Positions 25,315 to 40,300 of a stretch of DNA of 64,000 nucleotides are shown here, in pieces. Origin of the DNA: Trichopria drosophilae (Eukaryota > Arthropoda > Insecta > Hymenoptera > Diapriidae); contig CM059584.1 in NCBI GenBank assembly GCA_030407085.1, forward strand, positions 124,410,501-124,474,500, in the 5' to 3' direction. Both the position numbers and the translations under genes were made by a program. The notes below the pieces were generated by a model. It searched no databases and was not told where the DNA came from. It saw nothing but the letters and a program-made list of their open reading frames with translations. Each line of letters starts with the position of its first letter. The first letter of the stretch is position 1.

Positions 25315-28300
25315 GTAAACGAAGAAAATCGTGTGCATCGTTAAGGTTTAATTTTGGTTCTAGCGTATTTTTGAGCTTTAATTCGAGCAACGGTAAAGCT
25401 ATGATTGTCGGATAGTGAACTACTAAATTAAATAAGAAATGTATAAAAATAGAGAAAATGCAGTATTTTATTTATTACTTTCAAATGAAAAACCATTTTA
25501 CTCGAAAAATTACCACTATAATTACTCGAAATGCTTTAGGACGACAAAAACTTAATCTTAATCAGAAAATACCCTAATTTTTATTCGATATACAATTGTT
25601 TTTCAATTTTATTGTCAAAAAGCTCACTTATTTGAGTTGAAAATATATTCAATTGCGCATTGAATGAGTTTTTGTTGAAAGAATATGGATGAAAATTGAC
25701 GGAGATATACAAGTTTTAAAATTCGCATCATGCATATCTAACCTAGAATTAGCATCGCGAAGAACGAAAATGATAACAATCATTGAAATACAACAAAAAT
25801 ACAAACCGTATAATGATTTGGATTTTCTGAACAATACAAATGAAAAAAATAAAACAAAATGAAAAATAAAATATAATCTGTTTTATTTAAAAATGGTTGC
25901 TTGAATACTTCCGGCTGTATAAGTCATCACTTGTTGTACGTATCAAGGACCAGCAGTAATCAGCAAATATGTTGATTGAACTCTTCCCTTGGAAACGTTT
26001 TTCGATAGTTTTTATTTCTTGATGAAATTTTTCGTCTTGTTCGTCACTCATTTGGCCCAGCGATTTTTAGAAATGCAATTTCCCAGATTAAAAAATTTGT
26101 TATCCCCATCAACCACAGCTTTATTTTTTCCAACTTTAAGCGATGCATTTTACTCTAAACAATTTAATCTAAGTATTGAAACTTTAAATAAAGCCGCGAA
26201 TTAAGAAACAACTTTTTTTTTCTTTTGAAGATACAGAGTGTAGGCACCGTTCATAAAATTTTAAGACTCTCATATCTTTGTCAATTTTGATTCGATTTCC
26301 TTTAACAAAAGCATATTCGACGCGGAATTAAATATACTTTCAATCCATTAAGATGCACAAAATTTCCACGATCGAATAATATTGTAAAATGCGCGTTAAA
26401 GTTGAAAAAAAGTAAAAAAATCCAGATACTTTCAACTGTAGTTTCGTCAGTTTTCATTTCATCAATATGAGGTTTAGATAGTCTGAAAGGTGAGGTTTTT
26501 GGCAATTAAATTGAAGACAAAGTTGTAAATCGAATAAAAATTAGGCTAGTTATGATTGATTTTTCACGCAAACTTGCCTACAATCGTTTTTAACCACAAA
26601 ATAAGATTTTCGGTCTGTACAAAAAATAATATCATACCATGTTGCTCAGTTTGACTAAATCTACAACTTGTACCAGGTTTCTATAAAAGTGCCTGTCCAA
26701 TTTTTTATTTTTTAACGCTGTATAATTATTGTTATCTTTCTACATACCTAAGAAATATCTCCTTTGTAACCGTATATCAAAAATTTACAATATTACCACT
26801 ATATAAACGGATTTCGTGTATAAATTATAATGAAAGAACTTTTAAAAAGTTGCATAAAATATCCGTTGTAAAAGATTCGTTTTTGTTCTTTTTTATGTTA
26901 AGATCTGGAGTCAATCGATTATATTTTTACGTCTATAGGTATGTCGCACAGTGTACCATAAAGCAACACTATTACCCGGAAAGTGGTTGGGGGTGGGTGG
27001 TCGTTGTAACGGGTGTTATGGTGCAAATTTTAAGTAGTGGGACACATGGGGCAGTTGGAATCTGGCTACTAGAGGGAATGAGAAAATATCGACAACCCCT
27101 CCTTCATGTAGGTATGTTGTTTCACATTTACCTTACACTTTCCATTTAAATGTTACCGTTTTTAATTAGCTAATCATAAATGTTTCGATGTTAAGATACC
27201 TATCAAGTAGTATAAACAATTCTAAATTGATCTTTAAAAAATTGTAAAATTAAGCAGTATCGCACACTGCAAGATGGGTTAGTAACCAGAAAAACCATTC
27301 TTAAGAATCCCGTTTAGAAAGAATTCCGACGGAATGTATTTGCCCGTCAGTCCTCCCCTTAAAAGGGAGGCACCACCTTCAAAATCCACTCTATGAAATA
27401 CATCTTCGAAAATTTTGAAAACAGTATGTTTGTAGTAATTTTTGACGAGGAATTCAATGGTGATAGAATAAAAAGTCTACGAAAGTTGTTTGACCTATAA
27501 ATTGTAACTCAAAGAAAATTTCCTTTTTTTAAATAATGCTATACTTTTCTAAATTAATTTAAAAATTCAACAAAATTAGGGTGAAAATAAAAACATATTT
27601 TTTAAATAATTACGTGTGGATTTTTAAAATATCCATTTTGTTAACAAACAAAATTTTTGTAAGGAAAAATTATTAAAGACATAATGTGTAAAAGGTGTAT
27701 TTTATAGAGATGATTTTGTGGGTGGTGCCTCCCCTTAAATTATAAATTTCAGCTATAAAGAAGACGTCTCCTTCCCTTAAGTTATACGTACTCCTGGCTG
27801 CCACTGCAAAATCAATTGAATAAAATCTATTACAGTGCAATATTTTTTAACATGTGTGTTGTTTTACAAATATCTCGGATACTGAGGAGTTATTATACAC
27901 AATTTGTGACATTAATTATCAAGAATAAATTCAGAAGTATGTTTTCAAAAGTGAAATTAGTTACAAGATTTCAGTATCCGTTCTAAATGTTCATTAAAAT
28001 TCATAAACAATTTTTAACGTTAGCCTATTATTTATACTGATAATATTAAATAATAATGCATGTTGATAACTCACATTATTTTCTTAATCATCAGAAAAAA
28101 TATAATACCCCATTGATGTTAAATAGGCTATCATCACAGCACGAAGAATGTAAATTTAAAAAATGTGATGAATATGTAGACAACTGCATAATTCTCCAAA
28201 ATTGTAGGAACGGAGAAAAGCAGGAAAGCTTTCCCCATGACACTATCCGAGAAAATAAAATGGCGATATATTCTGCAGGAAAACCCGAGATACCAAGAAC

Positions 28301-31300
28301 ATTCTTGCACACTTGTAGTGTGCAGAGTGTGTAATATTCATATATTGCAAGAATAGACATCAATTTGAAAATGTATATTTATCAAATGTCTTTTTATTCA
28401 GATTTACTAGACATTAACTTTAAATAATACTTTTTATAAGGAATACAAAATCATTTGCTTAGCGCCAGCATAATTGCATGCTATTAATATTACTAATTTT
28501 TATTCCAATTTCCCACTTCATTAAATGAAGGAAATATTATCTTAAATTAAGGCAGACGTATAAAGTAGAAAAAAATTTGTGGTAATATCGTTATGGTTTA
28601 GACATTTTTTAATTTCATTTTACTTTAGAAAATTTCAATAATAATTGAAATAACCGGAATAAACAAAGTAATTTTTTTAAATTTAGACTGGAGATTTTTT
28701 CTTGTGTTTCCTTAACCCATTTGCTGCGGATGACAAAGATCTTTGCCATTTAGGACTTTTCTCTGACTGCGGCAAAATTGCAAATCTTTGTCATGGCATA
28801 AATTAATCTGATGAAGTCAATAATGTATCCGATTTTAAAACTGGACCAATTTTAGACACTCCGAACAGCATGATGTTGCCCTTTTTCAAAAATATAATGT
28901 CAAAAAAAAGATACAATTTCTTAAAATATGTTGTTTTTACGATTTTTTAAAAATCTTTGTCATAAACTATAAAATCTATTGGGTCAATTTCTGCATTAAA
29001 AATTAATTAAATCAATTGAAACTTGCTACTCAGCGGTTTTCGAGGACGCTGATTGAAAATATGATGATATATTTTGAAAATTCAAAATAGCGAATCCAAT
29101 ATGGCGGACAAATTTTCCAAAAGCCGAACCATTTTGCATGAAACTTGCTACTCAGGGGTTTTCGAGGTCGCTGGTTACAAATATGATGTATTTTGAAAAT
29201 TCAAAATAGCGAATCCAATATGGCGGACAAATTTTCCAAAAGCCGAACCATTTTGCATGAAACTTGCTACTCAGGGGTTTTCGAGGTCGCTGGTTACAAA
29301 TATGATGTATTTTGAAAATTCAAAATGGCGGATCCAATATGTTAGTCTTCCCCCCATTTGTTTCGATATACAATATCTATTTACATACTTCACGTCGTGG
29401 AGGTTGAAGAAAGATCTTAATTGTTTTTAAATCTTCCAATATGTAATACGATAACTCGAGAGTACATCCAGTAAAAATCTTAAATTTACGCGGGATATTC
29501 TGGATAGATATCCGAAAATAATAAACTCTGTAAAATATCTCTAAAAACTAAAAATATAGATTTGTAGCTGAAAAATCAAAGAAGTTTTTGGTACAAAAAA
29601 TTCGGTATAAATATTCTGTAAATAATCACGAGAGTGTTCCTACTGCACTAACAATCTGCCACGACCAGCAAATTGCCGTAATTTTGAACATGAAAAAATT
29701 GACGTAAGATTCGTAATCAGTTTGAATTTTTTTTAAGGCGTCCGCCATATTGAATCCACCTTTTTGAATTTTTGAAATCTGACTTCAGATTCTTAATCAG
29801 TGACCCTGAAACCCCCTGAATAACAAATGTCAAGGAAAATGATTGGAATTTAGAAAATTTGTCCGCCATATTGAATCCGCCATTTTTAATTTTTAAAATC
29901 AGACTTCAGATTCGTAATCAGCGTCCCAAAAAAAAACCTATACAACATGTTACAGTAAAATCTATCCAAATTTATTTTCCCGCATTTTGGGCACATTGAG
30001 TGAAATTCTTGCCGCAGCGAAGGGGTTAAATAAAAAGAATCTAGATTATTTCATAAAACAAATGGTTATGATACTACTTTATGAAATAGGTTATTGAAAA
30101 TCGGGCTTGTTTTTCGTTGGCGCTCCCACTTAAATGATTCATCATAACAACTGATCATCAAGTATTACATTATATATTTAATATTTGCTCATCCTACTAA
30201 GAACCCTAAAAACATTTGTTTTTTTTTAATTTTAATCCCGCGCTTCTGTATTTTGATTGAAAAAATGATATTAACTTGCAATCGTAAATTTGTAATTGGC
30301 AATACATATCGAACGTCAAAATTGTTTCATTCGCTAAAATGTTTCCCATATAGTTTTTTGTGTAATTGGAAGGAATTTTAAAATACACGTAAAACAGGTA
30401 TAGGAAATGCGCGATAAATCACACGTGCCAGCGGTTTCGTTGAAGTTGCAATCCCGGTTGTGTATTGACAATCAACTGAAATAATTGGCAATTCTTTAAC
30501 GATCGTCAATTCCCATGTTTATTTGTTTAATCGATAGTTCATCCTGATATGGTTGGTAACCATTTTTTGTGATAACGTGGATAACATAACAGTTAATTAA
30601 AATTGGAAATTTTATACGGAAAAAATTAAAATAGATACAACAAGAAATCTTACAAAGGTTGTTAGGCATCGAGAAAGATATTCAAGCCGCAGATTTTCTA
30701 CATGAAGTAACAAAACATTTGTATATTAATTTATATTTAAATACCATAATCATTGTTGATGCTGTGTTGGAAGTGTTCACATAAAAAAGAAAAAAAAATT
30801 GGCGTCGTTCAAATAAACCGACAAAAGTTATCAACGAGTTTAATACATACGTGTACCACTTCATGCAAAAACTCTATAATTTTAGATTTGATAAGTGACC
30901 ATAATGACATCTTTAACATGTCCGTGTGATTTTTATAGAAAAATCCTCATATTTATGCACTTTTGGTTGAAATCCGGTATCATTTCTATTACTTTTCAAT
31001 TTAACAAATGTTACCACTGTTCACTGATTCTTTACTTAAAAATCTAAATTTTTATTTTAGAGGACATTGAAATGCAGTTCTACGTCAATTCGATGTTAAC
31101 AATTCCAAGTTATTATTAACTAATCCAAGTAAATATTAACCACTTTGCAGTTGAGAATGAAATTTGAAAGTTTCGAAAAGATGTGCATCTCTCAAACTAT
31201 TACGAATTAAGTAGTAACGCAAGGGGAAATTTTATGTAGATACTGTTACTACTTAAATTGAGAGCATGGCTATCTGGGCAGAAGAAACGATATGATAGTT

Positions 31301-34300
31301 ATTTGTTACACATCTTTCTTCCAGTAATGGCCATAAGAATTAATTTTTCTCTGCATGTCTTCTATTACAATCGGATGTAATTTCTGTTACTCTGGTATCA
31401 TTATGCAATATAACTATTTCAATTTTTCCGTAATAAAATCATTGAATATGTGTTAGTTATCTCAAGCAACAAGAGAAGTAATTTCGAGAGAAGTTAGAAT
31501 ACCTTACTTCGTGGAACTTTACCACCTTTAAACTAAAAACTAGGCCTATCAGCCAAATGGACTTTCAAGACTTGAATATATAGCTACAAAATTACGTAAA
31601 AATTACCTAAAAATGCTTATAATATTCTGTGAATTAAAGGTACTTTGGGTGCAAAGAAAATTTTACTTACCGGTCAAATATTTTACTATTAGGTCGAAAG
31701 TCATAATCACGCGTCGCCAATGGCATAAGACCAAATGTCACTATTTACTAATTAATATACTGCTGACCTGTTCACTCTATACATCTAAAGAAGCCTTATT
31801 TTTTGTATTATTTTCATTTATATGAACGAAAAAGTTACTTCAATGTGACTAACGCACAAAATAAAATTGACGGTTTTTTCATGACAAAAAATTACTTCTT
31901 TTTTAGTTTTGGTTTAGTTTCTTATTTTAGCGGTGAATTAATTTGTAACGCGGTAGTATAATACTTGTTAGCGAAAATGGTTTGTAGTAAAATTTAATAG
32001 TAAATTATGCAAAGTTTTACTTTACAAAACTGACATTATTTGCACCTTTATTTCAATTGCTACATTCTGCTTTGATCGCAATAATACCATGGCATGGATA
32101 TATAAAATACTCGTACGGGCTTGCCACGTATATGAAAAAATGTTCAAATAAAAGGTCATTTGGTCAGAATTACACGTCCATTATATGGATGGATGGTGGT
32201 AGACTAAATTTCTCGCCCTGATGAAAGATTGAAAAGAAGTAATTTCGTCCTATTTTGCTGCTTGGATGTAATAACCTTTTTCGATAACTATATATCATAA
32301 GTAGTGCATCACATTTGGATTATTAACTTTCATTACTCCTGTCATCTTTAAATGAAAGATTGAATGGCAAAAGATATTTAAATTTTGTACTGTTCTGTTT
32401 CAATGTTACATGAAAACAATCATATCAATCTCATGCAGAAGACGTTAATCTTGTGAATAGTAATTTTCATAAAGCTATATTTGAATTTCCATGAAACCTA
32501 GTATATTAAAGCTTTACCATATTTACTTAAATATTACCAAAATTAATTTCAGAATGAGACTAAGAAATTCGCATTTGAACTATTATAATAGATGAAGGAA
32601 GTACAGTAAAAAATACAAATACGTGCCCCGAACTTTGTCAAATTTTTATATCCCTGAGTATCAGAATAGAAATATTTTGACAACAAATCATATCAGCTTT
32701 TCCAGCAAAGTATTTCTCGTTATATGAACAGTAATGCAGCAAAACTTAATTTATCAAAATCATATTGTGGTATTTTCTGCAATAGTTAAAATATTAACTT
32801 TCGATATTAAACTAAGTTATATATTATAAATATTATGTTAAAAGAATCCGTAATTTGGCAATTGAAAGCTAATGAGTAAAATATTAAATATAGATATTTT
32901 TTCTATTAAGACTAATATTTTATGAACATTAACAAGTGTCAATGATCGTTGCTTATTTTTATTCTGTTTTTTAATCCAACCAGTGGATTTATTAATAACA
33001 TTTATTAGTAAGTCATACTAAACGCCTTAAATTAACAGATGTTAACTTATATCTTTTTCGCGGCATTTTTTATCATTAGAACAATTTATGATTAATGTCG
33101 AAATAGGTATGATTTTGGTTTTGGATAGTAGATTAGAAGAATACAAAATTTTCTAAAAAAAAATATTGTTTAAAAATATAGTCAAAGAAATTAAAATACA
33201 GCACGAACGTTTAATTTGACTTCGGTCAAATCGAATCGGATGAAAGTTGTTTTTTTTTCATTTTATATCTGAATCGAAATTCAGTAAAATATCTATAAAT
33301 CTGTGTTTCTAAATTTTTCAGAAAGGGTTTTTGTTTTGCGCAAATATTGAAATGTTTAGGGCCGAAATGGTAATAAACTGCATCTATAAAATTTTCTATG
33401 CTTGCGTCATATCGAACATGTTAATATGTCTATAAATATTCTACAGTTCTCCAATGCACGAACTCAAAATATTGAAAAAAATGGGTGCGGGTCGAAAAAC
33501 CGACAGAAATAAAGCAGACAGTCAAAAAGCCGACACATAAAAAAATGACACATCGACAAGCGGACTATGATTTTTTGAAGTCGGTTTTTTGACCTGCCGG
33601 CTTTTTCAATTGTCGATTTTACGACCCTCCCGATTTTTATATAAAAATAAAATATCTGAAAGGTTGTTTGTACTGGATATTTTATAATTTCTTAGAAGAT
33701 GTTCGTTCGAAAGATCACCCTCAAAAATAGTCGAGAGATTTCTTCTCTAATGTTGGTTCTCGTTTTTGTACTGTTTTGCAGTGGTCGGTGTATTTTTGGA
33801 GGTAAAAAATTCCGTCATTTAACGGAGTTAAACACCGGAAATATATAGATAATGTGCTGAATATTAATACTTAATATGCGATTTTAGTACTCCTCATACT
33901 ATACTAATAAGGTACTAAATCCGTATCCATATGGGTTTTCAAAATGACGTCAGTACTCATTCTATACTGTAAATCAGTACTAATGATCACAACCGAATTA
34001 ATACTAACAAGTAGTGCAAATTAGTATATATTCAGAGAAGTGACTTCGATTCCGAAAATATTTTATTACATTTTACCAAATATTTTCCCTCAGTGCAGAA
34101 ACATAGCGTTATGTAGTCAGTATTGGCACTAAATATTGTACACTGATAATTAGGACTGAGATAATACTTAACTTTTTGTCAATATTTACCAGGGTACTGA
34201 TTCCTAGTACTGGCGATTCTTCGGAAGTTGTTACTGAATATCAGTCTAGGTATATTAAAGATTCTGTTCGGATGTCCAGTACTCAATACTGGCAGTCACC

Positions 34301-37300
34301 ACTGGATCAGTACGGCAGCAGTGGCTAATTTCCCCGTTTGCGTTCATGTATGTCGAGGAAATTAATAATATGTTTATATATTATTGTTGAATAACTTTAC
34401 TACGATTGTTCTAAAAGATTTTATGTCTGAAGATTAGAATAATGATGCCAAATGCGACATTTCATCACAGAAAGAATTTTTAAGCACTTGCAGGTGCAGC
34501 GAGACTATCATACACGCCTCCATTCTTTATTCTTCCACGTAGTTAGTATCATAATATTATTAATAATATGTGTAATATTAAAAATAGAATAATATTATGG
34601 CAATCTCATATGAGAAAAGTTAACTCACAAAAGATTCGTCCAAATGTGAAACGTGTGGCTGGCGGGCACGTGGCTGCGGAAAAAAGTCACTTTGCTCGTA
34701 TAAATCACAGGCTACATTCCTAATTGGAAGACGGTTGACGACAAAAACATTCGAATGAAATGTTTCTTCCGTCTTTATAAAACAAGCGACAGTAATGGTG
34801 GCTAGTTTTTTCTTGTTCGTGATAAAGAAATGTTTGACGACAAATTTAAAAAATTACAAACGAACTGGTTATAATTTTTTACTTTCAGTTCACATGTACA
34901 CATTTTATAATTTTCCCGGCAACTTTCACAAGCCCCGTTATAATTTGTTATAATTCCCGAGTGTGCATTTATGTAAGAAAATTGTAGTAAACACTATAAG
35001 TACTATTCTCATAAATATTTTGTTATTTATAAGTAGTAGTTATATTACACAAGTTAAGAAATTAACCGTATAAACTCGATATATGAAATGAAATACGATC
35101 ATAATTGTTGTTTTAGGATGGCTAGGAGCAATGTCAACGGGGGTTGCGCTGTTAGTGTCGCCTGTGACGATAGCATTTTGCCGAAGAAAAAGCACGAGGG
35201 TAACAGCGGTCCTGGGAGGTTTGGTTACTGCTCTTGGATGTTTGTTCACTTCTTTCGCTTCGCAATTTCATCAGCTGTTTTTTAGTTATGGAACCATTGT
35301 CGGTAAGTTCGAATAATTTACAATGTTATTTTGAAAGTCCTCTTAAGAAAATTGCATTCAGAAACTTTCTTATCAACTGAAAAGCAAGATTCTCTTATAA
35401 TATTTATTCATATATGTTTGTTTTTAACTGCAAACGAAAATAATCGTAAATCGTAAATCACTTATTTTCAAAGTTATTGTATATTCATAACACATGCAAT
35501 AAATAATATGGCTGTAAAACATCTTTAAGCTGTGTCACTGCCATTTGTGCAATATTAATTTTTTTGTACAATAAAGACGTATATTATTATTATTATTATT
35601 ACTTTGATAGTAATTTCCAAATAAACTGTAATTTTTGTTTGTGTTTCTGGTTAAATAAATCGATATTAATGCTGTTAACGAATGGTGGAAGGGCTGTGAA
35701 ATAAAACGCGTGATTTGATCGGCCACAAACTAAAAATCAACTTTATTCCGATCAATCGGTGACGACCCGATCGCGACGCGAACTTCCTAACCCGACGACA
35801 TCCCTAAACGTACTGAAAAAACCCGATCGTCAATTTTTTACATCTTAGTTCGACTTTTCAATTTCTCGAACATTTAAATAGACTACAACGTCATATTATA
35901 TATCGATTATACTATTCGAAATACAAATTCTTTTATCGAGATCGTCACCATTTCGAAGGGCCTTTTACATAATTTACCTAACAGGCCTGCTTCATTTTGA
36001 GAGGTACCCCCATTCGGGTGTGCAATGGCGTAGGGAAAACCACCTCTGTGGGAAAAAACCTACGCCGGGTACCGCAGTTGATAAAACATCGATTCCGTCC
36101 GTAACAAATGCAAAAGATCTTGATCCATTTAATAATCATAAAATGTAATTTTTCGTCTTCAAATTAACTTTCAATTTAAAATGAAAATAAATAAATTACC
36201 ACTTTTTCTTTATTTTTGTGATGTTGTCTTTTTAAAATATTTTTCCAGTTGATTTTTTAAGAGTGCTCACAATATGATCCTTTTTTTTATTAAATGTGCA
36301 AATTACTAAATGGTTGATAATTTTTTTTAGTGAAACAGTAAATTTGCTTCCTTCAATGTAGTTAACTAAGGCTTCTAACTTTGTATAAGTAGATGTATAT
36401 TTGCATAATATTCGATTTAATTGAAATTTCATTGAAGCTATTTGTTTATTTTTATCATCTGTTTATCCTATGAGCAAATTTTAATATATAATTAACTTAA
36501 TCATATGTACTGGGTGTGAAATTTCTATAATGGTGTATTATAATTATTCCAAATAGGTACAAATTAAAATCATATATGCGATGCGGTTTAAAAAATACGT
36601 TCAATTAACCAAAAAAACGTCAATGCCTAACAAAAATTCAATTTTTAATAAAAATTATAAAAGGTCTCAGATTCATAAGCATTGCCCCAGAAAAAATCTA
36701 AGTATTCAGTTCCATACGTTTTTTCTCCAGAATACGTGCATTAATCAAATTTTATAAGTCGGGATACTGAATTTACAAATTGTAACAATTAATTCATTAT
36801 CTTAAAGAAACCCTTATTAGGTATATAATAAATATTTCTAGTTAATTTACAAGAAGAAAATAATGACAAGTCCGACTTTCTATGAATTTTATCAACCAAA
36901 ACCTGCCTTTTGCATTTTGAAACTAATCCAGTATATGAACCAAGTAATTGAACAAAGATATAATAACAATTGTTGAACTTGGTGATAAAAATAAACCATC
37001 TTTCATGTCTTTTTAGTTTTGTCAGACGTATTAACAAATTGATTGGTGGTAGCAAAGAATAAATCTGATATTTTAAAACAGAAACAGAGTGCGGCCGAAA
37101 AACGGACAAATCAAAAAGCCGACAGTCCAAAAAACCCACAGACTAAATACCGATATTCAAAAAGACGACAGACAAAAAACTAACACGTCTAAAAGCCTAA
37201 GTAGAAAACCCGTATTATCATAATACCGACAGTCAAAAAGCCGACGCATAAAAAATAGACACATTGACAAGCGGGCAGTCAGTTTTTTAAGTGTCGGCTT

Positions 37301-40300
37301 TTTGACTGTCAGTATTATGGCAATTTGGTTTTTCTTCTATTGGCATTTTGACGTGACAGCTTTTTGTCTGTTGGTTTTTTGAATAACGGCGTATTGACTG
37401 TTGGCTTTTTGAATGTCCGTATTTTGACTATTAGTTTTTTGACTACCGGAATTATGACAATTCGGTTTTTTTAATGTCGGCTTTTTGACGTGTCGGATTT
37501 TCGATTTGTTGATTTTTGGCGGTTGGTGTTATGACAATTCGGTTTTTCTACTGTCGGTTCTTAGACTGTCGGTATTATGACAATTTGGTTTTTCTGCTAT
37601 AGGATTTTTCACGTGTCGGCTTTTTGCCTGTCGGTTTTTGTAATGACGGAGTATTACCTATCGGCTTTTTGAATGTAGGTTTGACTTACGGTATTATGAC
37701 AATTCGGTTTTTCTACCGTCGGTTTTTTGACGTGTCGGTTTTTCGACCCTCACCCAAGAAACATAATCCACAATTATAGGATAAAAATTGGTCTTATTGG
37801 CCAATAGTAGCTATAATTTTCTCCCATCATGATGAAATAAGGAAATACTTTGTGGAATTATAGGCTTTAGCTAAAATACGGTTTACTAAAATAAAGCATA
37901 AACGGAAATTCCCCATGCAAATAAGTGCGTTTTCTAGACTAGATATACTTATTCATACGATAATTTACAGTTCTACAGATCCACAATTTTTTTAACACAA
38001 AAATTATAATAAACTTTGCTTCTCTTGTTTACAGGTATAGGAGTGGGCATGACAAGAGACTGCAGTACTTTAATGGTTGCACAATATTTTAAAAGAAGAA
38101 GAGAGTTTGTCGAAATTTTTATAGTATCCGGTAGCGGTCTGGGTATTGCCATCATGTCTGCCTTTATTAAAGGTGTTATTAGGTTAGTGTCTTTAATTTT
38201 ATTAGAGTAGTAGAAGTATTGCAGATATATATCGAGCCACTTGATAGGTAAGATGTTTCTCATGGGGGTGTTATGTTACATCTCTTCAAGTATATCTATT
38301 TAAATCCTACGAAACTACTTCGAGTACGGAATAAGCTAAATTCGACGGTTAAATTATTAATAAATAATTGGTATGGAAATTTCGAATGAATACAATTCTA
38401 GAATATCATTTTTTGTAAGTTACAAAATGAAAAAATGGTTACACCATAAAGTTACATAACACCAACATGAATTAATTTTTTACAACATTAGTTATAATGA
38501 CAAATATAATCATTGTAAAGATTTATTATGTTTTTCATTTTCGTTATAACGAGTTTGTTTTTATTAAAAACTGAACTAGTGTTTACATCAATCATAATTC
38601 GATATTTTGTTTATATAATTTCATTAAGGCACATCATTATTTGATTTCCGATGTTATTGATCCAGAAAAGTAGAGAACACTTTACATAAGACGTTCTTGA
38701 TGAGCAAAACGGCACAGTGTTATTATAACAAATTATAACAAACAACGAAATTTAATAAAAGATCCACGGAAATAGTTATAATAAATTATTTACAGAATTT
38801 AAAAACAAAAGAATTAATATATTAAACAACTACTTCTGTTTCATAATAATAATAGTTTTTGCTTAAAATATTTATACGTTTTATTTCATTGTATCTTTTT
38901 ATCAGTACTTTGTGTGTAATATAATAATATTTTTTCATTCTGAACTTTTTTTCGGCATGATTTATAAGTATGCCACCATATTATCCATTGAATAAAAAAT
39001 TTGTTAAAATATTAATGACACCAAAAGTTTATACATTTTAATTTAGTTCGCCATACTAATTGAATGTCTCCGTTTCATTAAACAATATTATTATTAAATA
39101 ATAGCATCACTTAAAACTTATTTAAGATTGACAGTAACTATATCTTTTTTATTACACGCGTGTCAATAAATGCAACAGCAAAATAGGGTGGAGGCTTGGG
39201 CTTCAAGCGGTAACTGGCGTAGTCTTCCTGACATTTATCCTAGGCACATTTTATCGGTCGGCTTCTCTTTATCATCCCCAACGAAGGGCTATTCTTCACC
39301 TCAAGAACCAAAAGCGTAAAATCAAGGACAAAAATAAAAAGGATGATGGGCCACCATTCTTCGATTTCAGCACCCTTCGAAGCAAGACCGTAAGGATTTT
39401 GCTAGTGTCTACGGGGATTTCGGCATTTGGAATTAATACCCCCATTTTTTATCTGGTGAGTACAATACAATTACCATTTATAAATAAATTTCGGGTTTTA
39501 AAACGTACCGCACACGAGAAAATAAATGCTTCTTGTGTGCCTCTTTATTATGTAGCTTTTCCGACGTAATTAATTCTAATTATAGCTGTGATTCAATAAC
39601 TAAATTGTAGACATTATAGTTAATCACTTATATTGTACTGTCCTTGGATGGTAGGACCGCGAGCAGCAAACATCATAATTATTATTTAAGTAAATTCGTT
39701 AATGCAGTTTATTTTAATGTCATAATTGACATTAATGAATATAGTTTACTTGGAATACTCACTTTAAAATGCTGGGAATATCTCAAGTAATATTGCATTA
39801 ATATTGCTGTTTATTATTATTTTATAATATTTTACGAAAGCATACAAAAATGAATGTAAAATCTGACGATAAATTCTAGTAATTTTGTGAAAAATTTCCC
39901 CGCGAAAAAATGTTAAAGAATTCATAATGAATAAATAACGAACATCATTTCCTTCATGTCTCAATATTCCGGAAGTTACTTTAAAAAGTCATATTCATTC
40001 ATTATGCAACATTGTTACGCCTATATTGTCCGTTAATATTTTTTGAAGATTTTAACAAAATATACACTTTATTGCTGAATAATATTTATAACGTAGGATA
40101 ATTCAGAGTTCCTGTAATATTATTTCCAATGTTTCGAAGAAATATTCTCGAAATATTACTCGAATAAATACTTAGGATGCTAATTATTATACTATAAGAA
40201 AAAATTAGTGTTCTCTGGTATTGTTACAACTTCTTCATCTTTTCGTTTCAATTAAAACTCTTTTCAAAAAATCCCAAGTAGAAGTTTTGATACGGCCCTG

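Noticed and set aside
28056..28363. Overlapping 90-92-codon frames on both strands in intron 2
   Set aside because: Neither has splice phase compatible with the transporter, and neither translation resembles a known domain.
29022..29342. CRISPR-like array
   Set aside because: Units are contiguous ~120-bp tandem copies without unique spacers, in a eukaryotic intron.
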